NCBI RefSeq assembly: GCF_000702445.1
Contig: NZ_JNIF01000003.1
Location: forward strand, 1,612,001 to 1,676,000
DNA: 64,000 nt
From: Bryobacter aggregatus MPL3
GTDB taxonomy: Bacteria; Acidobacteriota; Terriglobia; Bryobacterales; Bryobacteraceae
Direction of reading: 5' to 3'
The translations under genes were made by a program, and so were the position numbers. The notes below the pieces were generated by a model. It had not been told where the DNA came from and searched no databases. It was given only the letters and a program-made list of their open reading frames with translations. Below, piece after piece: positions 36,970 to 46,281 of this stretch. How positions within the stretch are numbered: the stretch's first letter is position 1; the number at the start of each line of letters is the position of its first letter.

Positions 36970-37860
36970 ATGAAATATTTACACCGACTGCCAGTAATTG
37001 TAACCTACAGCATAATTGCGACGGCACAGCAAACCAAACCTATCCGGATCACCGTCGGTCAGCCATCAACTGCACCTCAGTTGGAGCGGGAAGAGAACGA
37101 TTCCGTTCAGTTGGACGCCGCAAGCGGAGATATCATCGTGTCTTCCAGGAATGAATCCTTTCGGATCCCTCCTGAAACAAACATCAACGCCAACTGGAGC
37201 TGCGACATTTCACGTGCGGCATCGAAGTTTATCTATGACTGCAAGCTGACAACTGGCCCCGGTGCGCTAAACCAAGTCATCGCGTTCAGCATGGCCAGCG
37301 AAGATCCAGACTCTCTCACGGTCAGATTGCCCTCAGGGTGGAAGACATTTAAAGGTGTCGATAAATTACATCCGTCGCTTGAGTTTATTTTAGTGGGAGG
37401 CGATGGCATCGACCGGGAGGCAATGGCTGCAACCGGACGAACGGATGCGTTCCGCTTCGAGAGTGAACTCATGCCAGGAGTGGTTTCGTTTGATCTCAGA
37501 CCTGTCCCGCGTTTTCCGAAGCCAGGAGAGAAGTCGCTTGGAGAGCGACTCGACGCCATCTCCCCTTGGGCGAACGCTGAAATTTTGAAATTAGAGACCA
37601 AAGACCGTCATCGTCGTCGCTTTCTAACGGTTGGCCCAAAGATCCGCGCACAAGTGGATTCCTATGCAGCGTTGCGAGCTGAACTGATGATATTGATTGG
37701 CGTACCCGAGTACGGCCTGTGGCAGGTTCATCTATCCAAACTGTCTCAGACCACAGATCCCGAACTGGGGAGCCTTGTACGAAGCCTACCAGAAAGCTCT
37801 CCCACCCAGACCGCTCTGCGGCAGGCGTTGCTTCTACGTGTGGAGTCACTCCCGCGCTAA
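36970..37860 (+). CDS. secreted hypothetical protein, companion of the LAS-like protein
   Basis: 296 residues with a hydrophobic signal-like N-terminus (MKYLHRLPVIVTYSIIATAQ). Not recognised. It contains an SWKTFKG-like beta region and a charged, helical C-terminal part (about 190-296) that may contact DNA or protein, but no motif is evident. It starts 15 bases after the preceding stop, with AAGGTG as ribosome-binding site, so the two genes form an operon. It overlaps the UPF0489 gene tail-to-tail by 15 bases. Confidence 0.65.
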   Translation: MKYLHRLPVIVTYSIIATAQQTKPIRITVGQPSTAPQLEREENDSVQLDAASGDIIVSSRNESFRIPPETNINANWSCDISRAASKFIYDCKLTTGPGALNQVIAFSMASEDPDSLTVRLPSGWKTFKGVDKLHPSLEFILVGGDGIDREAMAATGRTDAFRFESELMPGVVSFDLRPVPRFPKPGEKSLGERLDAISPWANAEILKLETKDRHRRRFLTVGPKIRAQVDSYAALRAELMILIGVPEYGLWQVHLSKLSQTTDPELGSLVRSLPESSPTQTALRQALLLRVESLPR

Positions 37861-38550
37861 GGGCAAAATCGAGGCGCCAAACAAATAGCGCTGCACCAGC
37901 TCCCAGATACGGTCGGCATTGGCTTCGCCGCCGCAGCAGCCATGTTCGCGGCAAACGGTGATGAGCCCGGCGCGGCGGACGTATTGCGCAAACAGCGGCA
38001 GGCTTGCACCAAACTCGCTGGCAAAGATGCCTTCGTCCCAGGCCAGCACGCGGTCGCGGTAGGCATAGGCAAAGCAATCGAGATCGATGTCGAGCAGGAT
38101 CGGCGTGTCGGTCCAATCGAGCAACGCTTTTGCGCGCGCGCCAAGACTGTCGAGCTTGGCCGGCATCTGGTAGCGGCCCATGATCGCCGCATTGCCGACT
38201 GCCTTGGGCAAGTCTCCCATGCGATCGTCGACACCAAAGATGAAGACATCTTCGAGGATGCCAAGCCGGATGCCGGCAACGATCCAATCGTCGTCGTGAT
38301 GGCTGAGCGTGTGTTCGCAGAAATCGAGGAGCGAGGCCAGGGTGAGCGGGAAGAGCTCGAAATCCACCGGGTCGGCGGCATCGGTGTGGCGATCGAAAAG
38401 GATTGTCTTGACGGGCCGGGGAAGCCGGCCTTCTTCTTGCGCCTGGAAAATGAGCGGCAACACCCAGCGATGGTCTTCATGATAGAAGAGCGGCGTTTCG
38501 CCATAGCGGAAGGAGCGCAGGCGATCTTTCTCGATCAGCGAAGCGAGCAT
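37846..38550 (-). CDS. UPF0489 family protein (peptide-arginase relative)
   Basis: About 234 residues. FDRHTDAADP and LLDIDLDCFAYAY match the arginase-like metal ligands of the UPF0489/C5orf22 family, to which peptide arginases such as OspR belong. The start at 38550 is one base after the lpxI stop and has AAGG six bases upstream; an ATG at 38595 would overlap lpxI by 44 bases. Gene position after fabZ-lpxA-lpxI implies co-transcription with lipid A genes. Function is not established here. Confidence 0.75.
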   Translation of the reverse strand: MLASLIEKDRLRSFRYGETPLFYHEDHRWVLPLIFQAQEEGRLPRPVKTILFDRHTDAADPVDFELFPLTLASLLDFCEHTLSHHDDDWIVAGIRLGILEDVFIFGVDDRMGDLPKAVGNAAIMGRYQMPAKLDSLGARAKALLDWTDTPILLDIDLDCFAYAYRDRVLAWDEGIFASEFGASLPLFAQYVRRAGLITVCREHGCCGGEANADRIWELVQRYLFGASILPLARE

Positions 38551-38551
38551 C

Positions 38552-39373
38552 TCAGCCTTCTGCCGGTGCAAAGCCAATGATGCTGATACGGGCATCGTCT
38601 GCCGCCTTCAGCAGAGCGTCTTTGTCGAGCAACAAGGTGCGGCCCGCATCGACAGCCAGCACCCGCGCGCCACATTCCCGCATCACCTCGATGGTGGTGG
38701 GTCCGGTGACCGGCACGTCAAAGAGCAGATGCTTGCGGCGGCGCGACGCCTTGACCAGCGTAAGTTCTTTGCCATTGACCAGACTGGCCGCACGGCGCAG
38801 CATCGCGTCCGTGCCTTCCATTGCTTCCACCGCAACGCAGGCCTGGTCGGCAATGGCCACGCTTTGTCCGATGTCGAGACCGGCCAACGTATTAGCCACC
38901 GTGCGTCCGTAGGCGACATTCTTTTCTTCGTCGCCAGTCAATTTGCGGCGCGCCATCAGGCCTTCGGTCGCAAGAAGACTGGTGAGCAGGCGTGTTGAAG
39001 CAACCAGCTCAATGCCTTCGCTCTTCAGCTCGTCGACCACGACGCCGATCAGCGAGTCTGTGTTCTTAGTGGCGAGCTTGCCCAGCAGCTTGAAGAGCCG
39101 CCAATCGGGCCGGATCGCCGAAAAGATGCTGACATGCTTCACCTGGCCCGCCATCATCACTTGCGTGATGCCGTCCTGGTGCAGCGTGTCGATCAGCTTG
39201 CTGAGATCGCCCAGCGAGATCCAAACCGTCTTTGCCGCCAGCGTCTCGATCACCGGATCGGCCTCTTCTTTGATCGCCATCGCCAGCACTTCGTCGCCCT
39301 GCCGGCGCGCGGCTTCGAGAGCCAGAACCGGAAAGCGGCCATTGCCGCAAATGATGGCGTAGCGGGAGGACAT
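38552..39373 (-). CDS. lpxI: UDP-2,3-diacylglucosamine pyrophosphatase LpxI
   Basis: 273 residues. LpxI hydrolyses UDP-2,3-diacylglucosamine to lipid X and UMP, replacing LpxH in many Gram-negatives. MSSRYAIICGNGRFPVLALEAARRQG and KLATKNTDSLIGVVVDELKSEGIELV match the family; TVANTLAGLDIGQSVAIADQACVAVEAMEGTD is also characteristic. It follows lpxA directly (TAAATG). Confidence 0.93.
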   Translation of the reverse strand: MSSRYAIICGNGRFPVLALEAARRQGDEVLAMAIKEEADPVIETLAAKTVWISLGDLSKLIDTLHQDGITQVMMAGQVKHVSIFSAIRPDWRLFKLLGKLATKNTDSLIGVVVDELKSEGIELVASTRLLTSLLATEGLMARRKLTGDEEKNVAYGRTVANTLAGLDIGQSVAIADQACVAVEAMEGTDAMLRRAASLVNGKELTLVKASRRRKHLLFDVPVTGPTTIEVMRECGARVLAVDAGRTLLLDKDALLKAADDARISIIGFAPAEG

Positions 39374-40153
39374 TTACTTGATGAAGCCGCGCTCGGAGCT
39401 GGCGATGAAGGCCAGCAGCTCTTCGCGCTCGGGAAGCGCTGGCACCTCGGCGCGAATCGCTTCGATCGCCTTGGTCGTGTTCAATTTCTTGTCACGTAAG
39501 AGCCGGAAGCACTTGTGCAAAGCCTGGATCGCCTCAGCACTGAAGCCACGGCGCTCGAGCCCCACCTTGTTGACATCGAAAAGCTTGATCTCGCGGCCAC
39601 TGCCCGTCGTCAGCGAAAAGGGCAACACGTCCTGCACCACAACGCTAAAGCCGCCAATCATCGAATGGCGCCCGATGCGGCAAAACTGATGGACGGCCGA
39701 GTGGGCGCTGATCACAGCCCAATCACCCACCGTGACATGCCCAGCGAAGGTGACGCCGTTCGACAGCACGCAGTGGTTGCCGAGTTGGACATCGTGCGCC
39801 ACATGCGTATAGGCCAGCAGCGAATTGTCGTCGCCAATGCGCGTGATGAGCCCGCCGCCTTCGGTGCCGCGATGGATTGAGACAAACTCGCGGATGCGAT
39901 TGCGGTTGCCGATGTAGGTATAGGCGCGCTCGCCATGGTACTTCAAGTCCTGCGAGGCGACGCCGACCGTCGCATAAGGATAGAAAACGTTCTCCTCGCC
40001 GATTTCGGTGGAGCCTTCGACGTAGACATGCGCCATCAGACGCGTACCCGCCCCGATCTTCACATCGGGACCAATCACACAAAAAGGACCGATCTCGGCG
40101 CTCGGGTGGATCTCGGCCTGGGGATCGAGGATTGCCGATGGATGTACCGGCAT
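39374..40153 (-). CDS. lpxA: UDP-N-acetylglucosamine acyltransferase LpxA
   Basis: 259 residues with left-handed beta-helix hexapeptide repeats. It transfers the 3-hydroxyacyl chain from ACP to UDP-GlcNAc, the first step of lipid A synthesis. The catalytic region is AYTHVAHDVQLGNHCVLSNG; GERAYTYIGNRNRIREFVSIHRGT is also diagnostic. The start at 40153 (MPVHPSAILDP) is preferred over an upstream ATG that would overlap fabZ; AGGA lies upstream. Eight bases separate it from fabZ. Confidence 0.95.
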   Translation of the reverse strand: MPVHPSAILDPQAEIHPSAEIGPFCVIGPDVKIGAGTRLMAHVYVEGSTEIGEENVFYPYATVGVASQDLKYHGERAYTYIGNRNRIREFVSIHRGTEGGGLITRIGDDNSLLAYTHVAHDVQLGNHCVLSNGVTFAGHVTVGDWAVISAHSAVHQFCRIGRHSMIGGFSVVVQDVLPFSLTTGSGREIKLFDVNKVGLERRGFSAEAIQALHKCFRLLRDKKLNTTKAIEAIRAEVPALPEREELLAFIASSERGFIK

Positions 40154-40161
40154 CGCCTGTC

Positions 40162-40605
40162 CTACAGAACTGCCTTGTCGCGAAGAACGCACATCACTGT
40201 GCATTCGGCAACCAGTTCGTTGTTGACCCGCGCTTCGCCGCGCATCTTGGCGAGGGAGGAGCGCTTGGAGATGACGGTCATCTCGATGCGCAACTGGTCG
40301 CCGGGGACCACCGGCTTGCGGAACTTCGCGTTGTCGATCGAGGTGAGCAGCACCACTTTATTTTTCCGGTCGGGAATCTGGCTCAGCACGAGGATGCCCG
40401 CGGTTTGCGCCATGCATTCGACGATCAAGACGCCGGGCATCACTGGAAAGTCGGGAAAGTGACCCTGGAAATGAGGTTCCGTTGCCGTGACATTCTTCAA
40501 TCCCACAACGCGCGTCTCCTCAAGTTCGAGGATGCGGTCGACTAACAGCAGGGGATAGCGATGGGGAAGAATCTCTTGGATCGCGAGAATATCGAGCTCA
40601 GGCAT
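40162..40605 (-). CDS. fabZ: 3-hydroxyacyl-ACP dehydratase FabZ
   Basis: 147 residues, hot-dog fold. FabZ dehydrates 3-hydroxyacyl-ACP in fatty-acid elongation and competes with LpxA for it. ILPHRYPLLLVDRILE and PHFQGHFPDFPVMPGVLIVE contain the active-site His and Glu regions. First gene of the minus-strand lipid A block. Confidence 0.96.
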   Translation of the reverse strand: MPELDILAIQEILPHRYPLLLVDRILELEETRVVGLKNVTATEPHFQGHFPDFPVMPGVLIVECMAQTAGILVLSQIPDRKNKVVLLTSIDNAKFRKPVVPGDQLRIEMTVISKRSSLAKMRGEARVNNELVAECTVMCVLRDKAVL

Positions 40606-40629
40606 GCAAACAAGCTATTATAGCCGCCG

Positions 40630-41769
40630 ATGGACCCTTTTCTTTCCTGGACACAAGCGAACCAACCGGAATGGATTGCTTTTCTCAAGGCAATGGTCGA
40701 AGTGGAGACCCCCAGCGGCGACGAGATGGCGATCACGCGCTTTGCCGATCTGCTGGAAAAACACGTCTCGGACATTGCAACCGTCAAGCGCGTGAAGGGC
40801 CCCGGCTTTGGGCCGCATCTGCTGTTGGAGTTTGATTTGCCGGGCGCAAAGAAGAAGGGGCAGATTCTCGGCCTCGCTCATTCCGACACCGTGCATCCCA
40901 CCGGCACCTTGCAGAAATTCCCCTTTGCAGCGAAGGCAGGAAGGCTGTTTGGGCCCGGCGTGCTCGACATCAAGGGCGGCATCGCGCAGTTCGTATTTGC
41001 GGCGCGGGCGCTGCGCGCCTGGGGGATTCCGGTTGCGAAGAAAGTCGTCTTGCAGATCAACAGCGACGAAGAGGTTGGCAGCGATTCCTCACGCGCGCTG
41101 AGCGAAAAAATGGCGAAGCAATCGGACTATGTGCTGGTGGTTGAGCCCGGCACAGGCCTGAGCGGCAAGCTGAAAACCGCGCGCAAGGGCACCGGCGACT
41201 ATAGCGTCCGGGTGAAGGGCATCGCAAGCCACGCCGGAGTCGATTTTCTGGCCGGGGCAAGCGCGATTGTCGAGTTGGCGAAGCAAATTGAAGTGATCGC
41301 AGGCTTTACGGATCTTGAGCGCGGCTTAACCGTGAACCCCGGCGTGATCCAAGGCGGCACGCGGACCAATGTGGTGGCGGCCGAGGCGCAAGTGGATGTC
41401 GACATTCGCATTGCGAGGCTGAAGGATTTTAACGCGCTCGACCGCAAATTCCGCAAGCTGAAGGCGATCGACAAGCGCTGCCAGATCACGGTGGAAGGCG
41501 GCCTGAACCGGCCGCCGATGGAGCGCAGCCAGGCGATTGCGGCGATGTTTGCCAAAGCACGCACGCTGGCGCTCGATCTCGATGTGAAGCTGGAGGAGTC
41601 TGCAACGGGAGGCGGCAGCGACGGCAACTTTACGGCTGCCCTTGGCGTGCCGACGCTTGATGGCCTCGGCATGGTGGGCGAAGGCGCACACACCCTACAG
41701 GAATGTCTGCTCCTCGACCGCGTTGCCGACCGCACCGCGCTACTGGCCAAGCTGATCGCCAATCTGTAG
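40630..41769 (+). CDS. M20 family metallopeptidase (CPG2-like)
   Basis: 379 residues. Zinc ligands and catalytic residues can be seen at His84 (LGLAHSDTVHPTG), Asp113 (GPGVLDIKGG) and Glu147/Glu148 (INSDEEVGS), with a late His in GEGAHTLQE. It resembles glutamate carboxypeptidase G2-type enzymes with a dimerisation domain near residues 190-300. A leader is not evident. Divergent from fabZ, 24 bases apart. Substrate unknown. Confidence 0.88.
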   Translation: MDPFLSWTQANQPEWIAFLKAMVEVETPSGDEMAITRFADLLEKHVSDIATVKRVKGPGFGPHLLLEFDLPGAKKKGQILGLAHSDTVHPTGTLQKFPFAAKAGRLFGPGVLDIKGGIAQFVFAARALRAWGIPVAKKVVLQINSDEEVGSDSSRALSEKMAKQSDYVLVVEPGTGLSGKLKTARKGTGDYSVRVKGIASHAGVDFLAGASAIVELAKQIEVIAGFTDLERGLTVNPGVIQGGTRTNVVAAEAQVDVDIRIARLKDFNALDRKFRKLKAIDKRCQITVEGGLNRPPMERSQAIAAMFAKARTLALDLDVKLEESATGGGSDGNFTAALGVPTLDGLGMVGEGAHTLQECLLLDRVADRTALLAKLIANL

Positions 41770-41778
41770 CCGTTATTT

Positions 41779-42607
41779 TCAGCACTCCCCGGTGATGACA
41801 TCGAGGCGTCCCGTCGCGATCTCAAATTCGCCAACCTGTATGTGAATGGTCTTCTGGCATCCAACAATCCAGTTGGCGAAGATGGAGTGGTCATCTGACA
41901 CGTTCCACATCGAATTCATCGATGTTGGCGTACTCAGGGTTCTTTGCACGGCAAGTCGCCCCATACACCAAGCAACCATGTCTGCGGCCTGCATTCCCGG
42001 ATGAGCGTTAGATCCTGTCCAAGTAGGACAGCGCCAGAAGACCAGTCCGGAGCGGATGATTGAGCTTTAAGCGTTCAATGTGCTTTCGAAACGGCTCGTT
42101 CCTGTCGAAGTTCAAGTCGACTTGGCTTGCGATTTTAAGAGGAAGACTTGAGTACCAACGCAGAAGTGGAACGACAACAGCACGAGCGCAAACAAAATCA
42201 GGACTGTAAAGTTTTTTACGTTTGCTCCACTTTTGAAAGGCTTGCAGGTCAATGGTGCATGTGACAACAAGGATCCGCGATTCGTGGGTGTAGCATGCGA
42301 GCAAATCCGATGCGCCACTTATCGTCCACCGGATCTCGTTAGGATCGGGGCTTCTAAAGTTTCCGAGCTTCGGCATCAGATGCTTCATGTGCAAAGTATC
42401 GATCGCACCGCGTTCCATGAGGAGGGATCGCCATTGCTCATCAAACTCAACCCAATCATTGTTCAGTGCAGCAACGGCGCAGAGTGAGAGCGACTGACCG
42501 TCGCGCTTACTTCCATCCAGGAACGCTGTTGCGAAGGAGGGGCCAGGCAGAAGGGAATCCATTGGCGACCACCGTGAGTATAGCCAGGAGAGGCTGGCCC
42601 GCCTCAT
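41779..42607 (-). pseudogene. DUF3800 protein, interrupted by a frameshift
   Basis: The first part ends at an early stop at 42008 after LLALSYLD; a one-base frame change continues into GSNAHPGMQAADMVAW, a typical DUF3800 C-terminal block (QAADxxA). The N-terminal part has FATAFLDGSKRDGQSLSLCA, a degenerate version of the usual YIDESG start of this RNase-H-like family, followed by DTLHMKHLMPKLGNF. The start at 42607 has GGAGG ten bases upstream. A sequencing error or programmed frameshift is also possible. Confidence 0.65.
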
Positions 42608-42711
42608 TTCTACCTCCGCCGCAATAGCAGTCCAGCAGAGGCAACCCGACGCCGCGGCCCACGCTAGCGCTATCCTGAAAATTTGCTCCAATTTTTGTTT
42701 GAGGTACCCTC

Positions 42712-44499
42712 TTGTCGAATCTCCCCTTAGCTGCCATCCGCAACGTGCGTCTGCAAAAGATCGCATCACTGCGTGAACTGGGCCTGAATCCCTTCCCATC
42801 GAAGAGCCACCGCTCGCATATGGCTGCCGCCATCACCAGCGACTACGACGCAAAAGAAGGCCAGCAGGTCACCGTGGCCGGCCGCCTGATGAGCTGGCGC
42901 AAGATGGGCGGCATGGCCTTCGGCAACGTGCAGGACCAGAGCGGGCAGATTCAAATCGCACTGCGCCGCGGCGAAATGCAAGGCACCGATGCAGCCAACG
43001 GCACCCTCGGCTTTGAGAACTTCAATCTGCTCGATGTCGGCGACGTCGTCGAGTGCACCGGCAAGGTGGGCAAGACCAAAACCGGCGAAATCTCGGTGAT
43101 TGCCGATAGCCTGCGCATCCTCACCAAAAGCCTGCGCCCCTTTCCGGATAAGCATTTCGGCATCAAGGATCGCGAGATCATCCTGCGCAAGCGCTATCTC
43201 GACACCACCGTAAACCCCGAGAACCGCACCCACTTTGAACAGATCGCATTGATGCTGTTTGAGATCCGGCGCTTCCTCAATCTGAAGGGTTTTCTTGAGT
43301 TCAACACGCCGATCATCCAGCCGCAGTACGGCGGCGGCACGGCCAAGCCCTTCCTCACACGCGTCAATGCGCTGTCGACGGACATGTATCTGGCCATCTC
43401 GCATGAGCTGTATCTGAAGCGGCTGATCACAGCCGGCTTTGACAAGGTCTTCATCATCGGCCGCCACTTCCGCAACGAGGGCATCGATCGCAGCCACCAT
43501 CCCGAGTTCGTGATGCTCGAGACCATGACGGCCTATGAGAACTACGAATACAACATGCGCCTCATCGAGGAGATGTTCCGCCACATCGCGGTGAATGTCT
43601 TCCAGCGGACCACCTTCCAGGTGAAGGGCCACGAGGTGGACTTTGCCCACGACTGGCCGCGTATCCGCATGACCGACGCTGTCCGGGACGCAACCGGCAT
43701 CGATTTCACCGCCATCACTGACGTCGAGGTCGCAAACGCGAAGCTGGCCGAAATCGGCATTCACGATCCGCAACCGAGCGTCGGCAATGCGCTCGTGCGG
43801 GCCTTTGAAGAAAAGGTTGAAAAGACTCTCATCCAGCCGACCTTCATTTACGGGCACCCGATCGAGATCTCTCCGCTCGCCAAGCCCATGCAGGAAGACC
43901 CGCGCTACGTCGAACGCTTCGAGATCTTCATCGCCGGCATGGAATGCGGCGACAACTGGACCGAACAGAACGACCCTGTGCAATTGCTCAGCACCTGGAA
44001 GAAAGCCTTCAAGCCCGAGGATCGCGACGAGGGCGAATTCCATCCGCTCGACTACGATTTTGTCGAGACGCTCGAACACGCCATGCCGCCAACCACCGGC
44101 ATCGGCCCGGGTCTTGAGCGCATGGCGATGATCTTCACCGGCCAGGAAGACATCTATGACGTGATCTTCTTCCCGATGATGAAGCCGCTGCTCGGCGAAG
44201 TGAACAAGGTGATCTTCGAGGTAAAGGACGAGGACGCAGCGCAGGAGAAGATCGATCTGCTGCTCGGCGCGGAAGAGTTCGAGGCGCTCTTGAAGCAGGG
44301 CAAGCTAAAGCCGCGTGGCGGAGCCGTCGCGCTCACGCCAGTCGAGACGACATGGGAGGGCCTGAAGCTGAAGCATGATGAAGTGACGGGCCTCTCGAAT
44401 GGCGGCAAGGTCACTGTACGCGGGGCGGATATCGCAGGATTACTGGAGCAGTATTTTCCAGGTACGAGCGTAAAGCGCCGGCCGCTGGTGAAATCCTAA
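42712..44499 (+). CDS. lysS: lysine-tRNA ligase, class II
   Basis: 595 residues, longer than the usual 490-510. The OB-fold anticodon domain (about 40-165) contains VTVAGRLMSWRKMGGMAF. Motif 2 is FRNEGIDRSHHPEF (about 258) and motif 3 GIGPGLERMAMIFTG (about 463). The C-terminus has an additional segment of about 90 residues with no recognised domain. A TTG at 42712 is the start, since no in-frame ATG precedes the conserved region; GAGG lies about ten bases upstream. Confidence 0.93.
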   Translation: MSNLPLAAIRNVRLQKIASLRELGLNPFPSKSHRSHMAAAITSDYDAKEGQQVTVAGRLMSWRKMGGMAFGNVQDQSGQIQIALRRGEMQGTDAANGTLGFENFNLLDVGDVVECTGKVGKTKTGEISVIADSLRILTKSLRPFPDKHFGIKDREIILRKRYLDTTVNPENRTHFEQIALMLFEIRRFLNLKGFLEFNTPIIQPQYGGGTAKPFLTRVNALSTDMYLAISHELYLKRLITAGFDKVFIIGRHFRNEGIDRSHHPEFVMLETMTAYENYEYNMRLIEEMFRHIAVNVFQRTTFQVKGHEVDFAHDWPRIRMTDAVRDATGIDFTAITDVEVANAKLAEIGIHDPQPSVGNALVRAFEEKVEKTLIQPTFIYGHPIEISPLAKPMQEDPRYVERFEIFIAGMECGDNWTEQNDPVQLLSTWKKAFKPEDRDEGEFHPLDYDFVETLEHAMPPTTGIGPGLERMAMIFTGQEDIYDVIFFPMMKPLLGEVNKVIFEVKDEDAAQEKIDLLLGAEEFEALLKQGKLKPRGGAVALTPVETTWEGLKLKHDEVTGLSNGGKVTVRGADIAGLLEQYFPGTSVKRRPLVKS

Positions 44500-44522
44500 A
44501 CGCGTTTGGAATTTTGCACTGG

Positions 44523-44557
44523 AAAAGGGCGTGTGCCACTACGGCATACGCCCTTTT
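44523..44557 (+). terminator. terminator of lysS
   Basis: A fifteen-base stem with one G-T pair joins 44523-44537 and 44543-44557 around ACTAC; the A-rich start and TTTT end make it work in both directions. Confidence 0.85.
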
Positions 44558-44689
44558 CAGCTATGGACAGGCCAACCAACCATCCTCTGACCCTAGAAGC
44601 TGAAGGGAGACGCCTCAATTCCTGAAACAGGACGTGCAGCGCCCTATCTGACCTTGACAGTTGCGGTATCTCGTGAATTCCGGAGTGTC

Positions 44690-44937
44690 CTGACAATTGA
44701 TGCCGCACACAACGCTGGATTCGGGCGCAGGTGTTTGAAGCCATGGTCATGACCTCCGAGAGGTGGTGCGCTTGCGGGAAGGACGGCAGGTGCAACCGAC
44801 CACGGTGATTCTCGATAGCCGTGCCTTGCAAGCCCTGCAATCGACACCAGAAAGCGGAGCCCGAGCCGACTACGGCGGGGCAAAACGACGAAAGAGAACT
44901 AAGGTCCATATTGCCGTTGGCCTCGAGTCAAAGTGAA
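44690..44937 (+). pseudogene. IS5-type transposase remnant
   Basis: In two frames: a FEAMV fragment, then [20 protein letters not shown] and [20 protein letters not shown] followed by [18 protein letters not shown]. These match the central DDE part of IS5-family transposases (ILDSR holds the first Asp; STPESG and GAKRRK are typical). Both ends of the gene are missing and a frameshift separates the halves. The rest of the 44558-45030 stretch shows nothing else. Confidence 0.75.
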
Positions 44938-45030
44938 TGACAGGCTCTAGCCGTGATGCCTCCATAGGTGGTCTACCTGATCAACAACTGGGAAGCTGAG
45001 TTTGCAAAGACCGGCGACCGAGGAGACCAG

Positions 45031-45424
45031 ATGGACTACCACCAGAATGCCCGACTGACCATTCATCATCGAGAGCAACTTGCCCGGAAACGAACGTCAA
45101 CGCCCAGACCGCAGCAAATGGGTCCAGCGTTTTCGCCCGCCGGGCTCTGCAGGCTTGGTCGATCGCAGTTCACGACCTCATCGATTCCGCTGCCTGTCGC
45201 GATCCTGGGATCAAGCATCGCTTCACAAAACCCGACACGCCACGCACCAACGACAAGGCCGAACACTTTCTTCAAACAGCGCTCAGAGAACGGGCTGATG
45301 CACGGCCCTACCAGGATTCCGCGGACCGATTCCGGGCTCTTGCCCCTGGCTCCACCAATACAACCAGCACAGACCACATGCGAGCCTGGGCCTGTCGCCT
45401 CCGATCAGCAGATCCCTACTTGAG
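45031..45424 (+). pseudogene. IS481-type transposase remnant with internal deletion
   Basis: Three frames each match part of an IS481 transposase. MDYHQNARLTIHHREQLAR is the N-terminus, then SKWVQRFRPPGSAGLVDRSS ending in RPHR, then GIKHRFTKPDTPRTNDKAEH followed by FLQTALRERADARPYQ. The middle of the catalytic domain is deleted, and frameshifts separate the blocks. Confidence 0.8.
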
Positions 45425-45810
45425 AGGAATCCCTGTTGAGACCCCACACCTAGGCATCCGAGAACAGTGTACGGTGGCAGGCAAATTTCGTCATCCCACG
45501 CCACCAACTGAATCTATTCGGGGCATCGATTACTTGACACGGTATAGGCAAGCGGTCAAGGACAGATTGCCGGATTTCACGTTCACGGATGCAGGGCGAC
45601 CCAACATCGTCATTGCCTGACGTAGAAGGTCTTCGATCTGCGGCTGCCCAATCGCTGCAAAACCTTCCAGTGCTGTTGAAGAAGAACTATTCGAGAACTA
45701 GCTCCCTCGCAGCACGCACTTCATCCTTCGAAATAGGCACTCAATTGTCTCCTAGGCTCCAAGCCGACAGAATTATTTGTCGGCTTGGAGCCTGGCTGCG
45801 TGATTCGCTG
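45425..45810. other. gap after the IS481 remnant
   Basis: No gene is recognised. Short plus-strand frames here (for example from 45589 into the bcp gene) have no family match. The hairpin near 45754-45793 is listed separately. Confidence 0.4.
45754..45793 (-). terminator. hairpin beyond bcp
   Basis: Sixteen-base arms AGGCTCCAAGCCGACA and its complement with an eight-base loop, 18 bases beyond the bcp stop codon. A T tract is absent. Confidence 0.5.
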
Positions 45811-46275
<465 letters not shown>

Positions 46276-46281
46276 ATAGAT

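Noticed and set aside
42766-44079. 437-codon minus-strand frame
   Set aside because: It lies fully inside lysS, whose protein is clearly recognised; the composition is typical of a GC-rich shadow.
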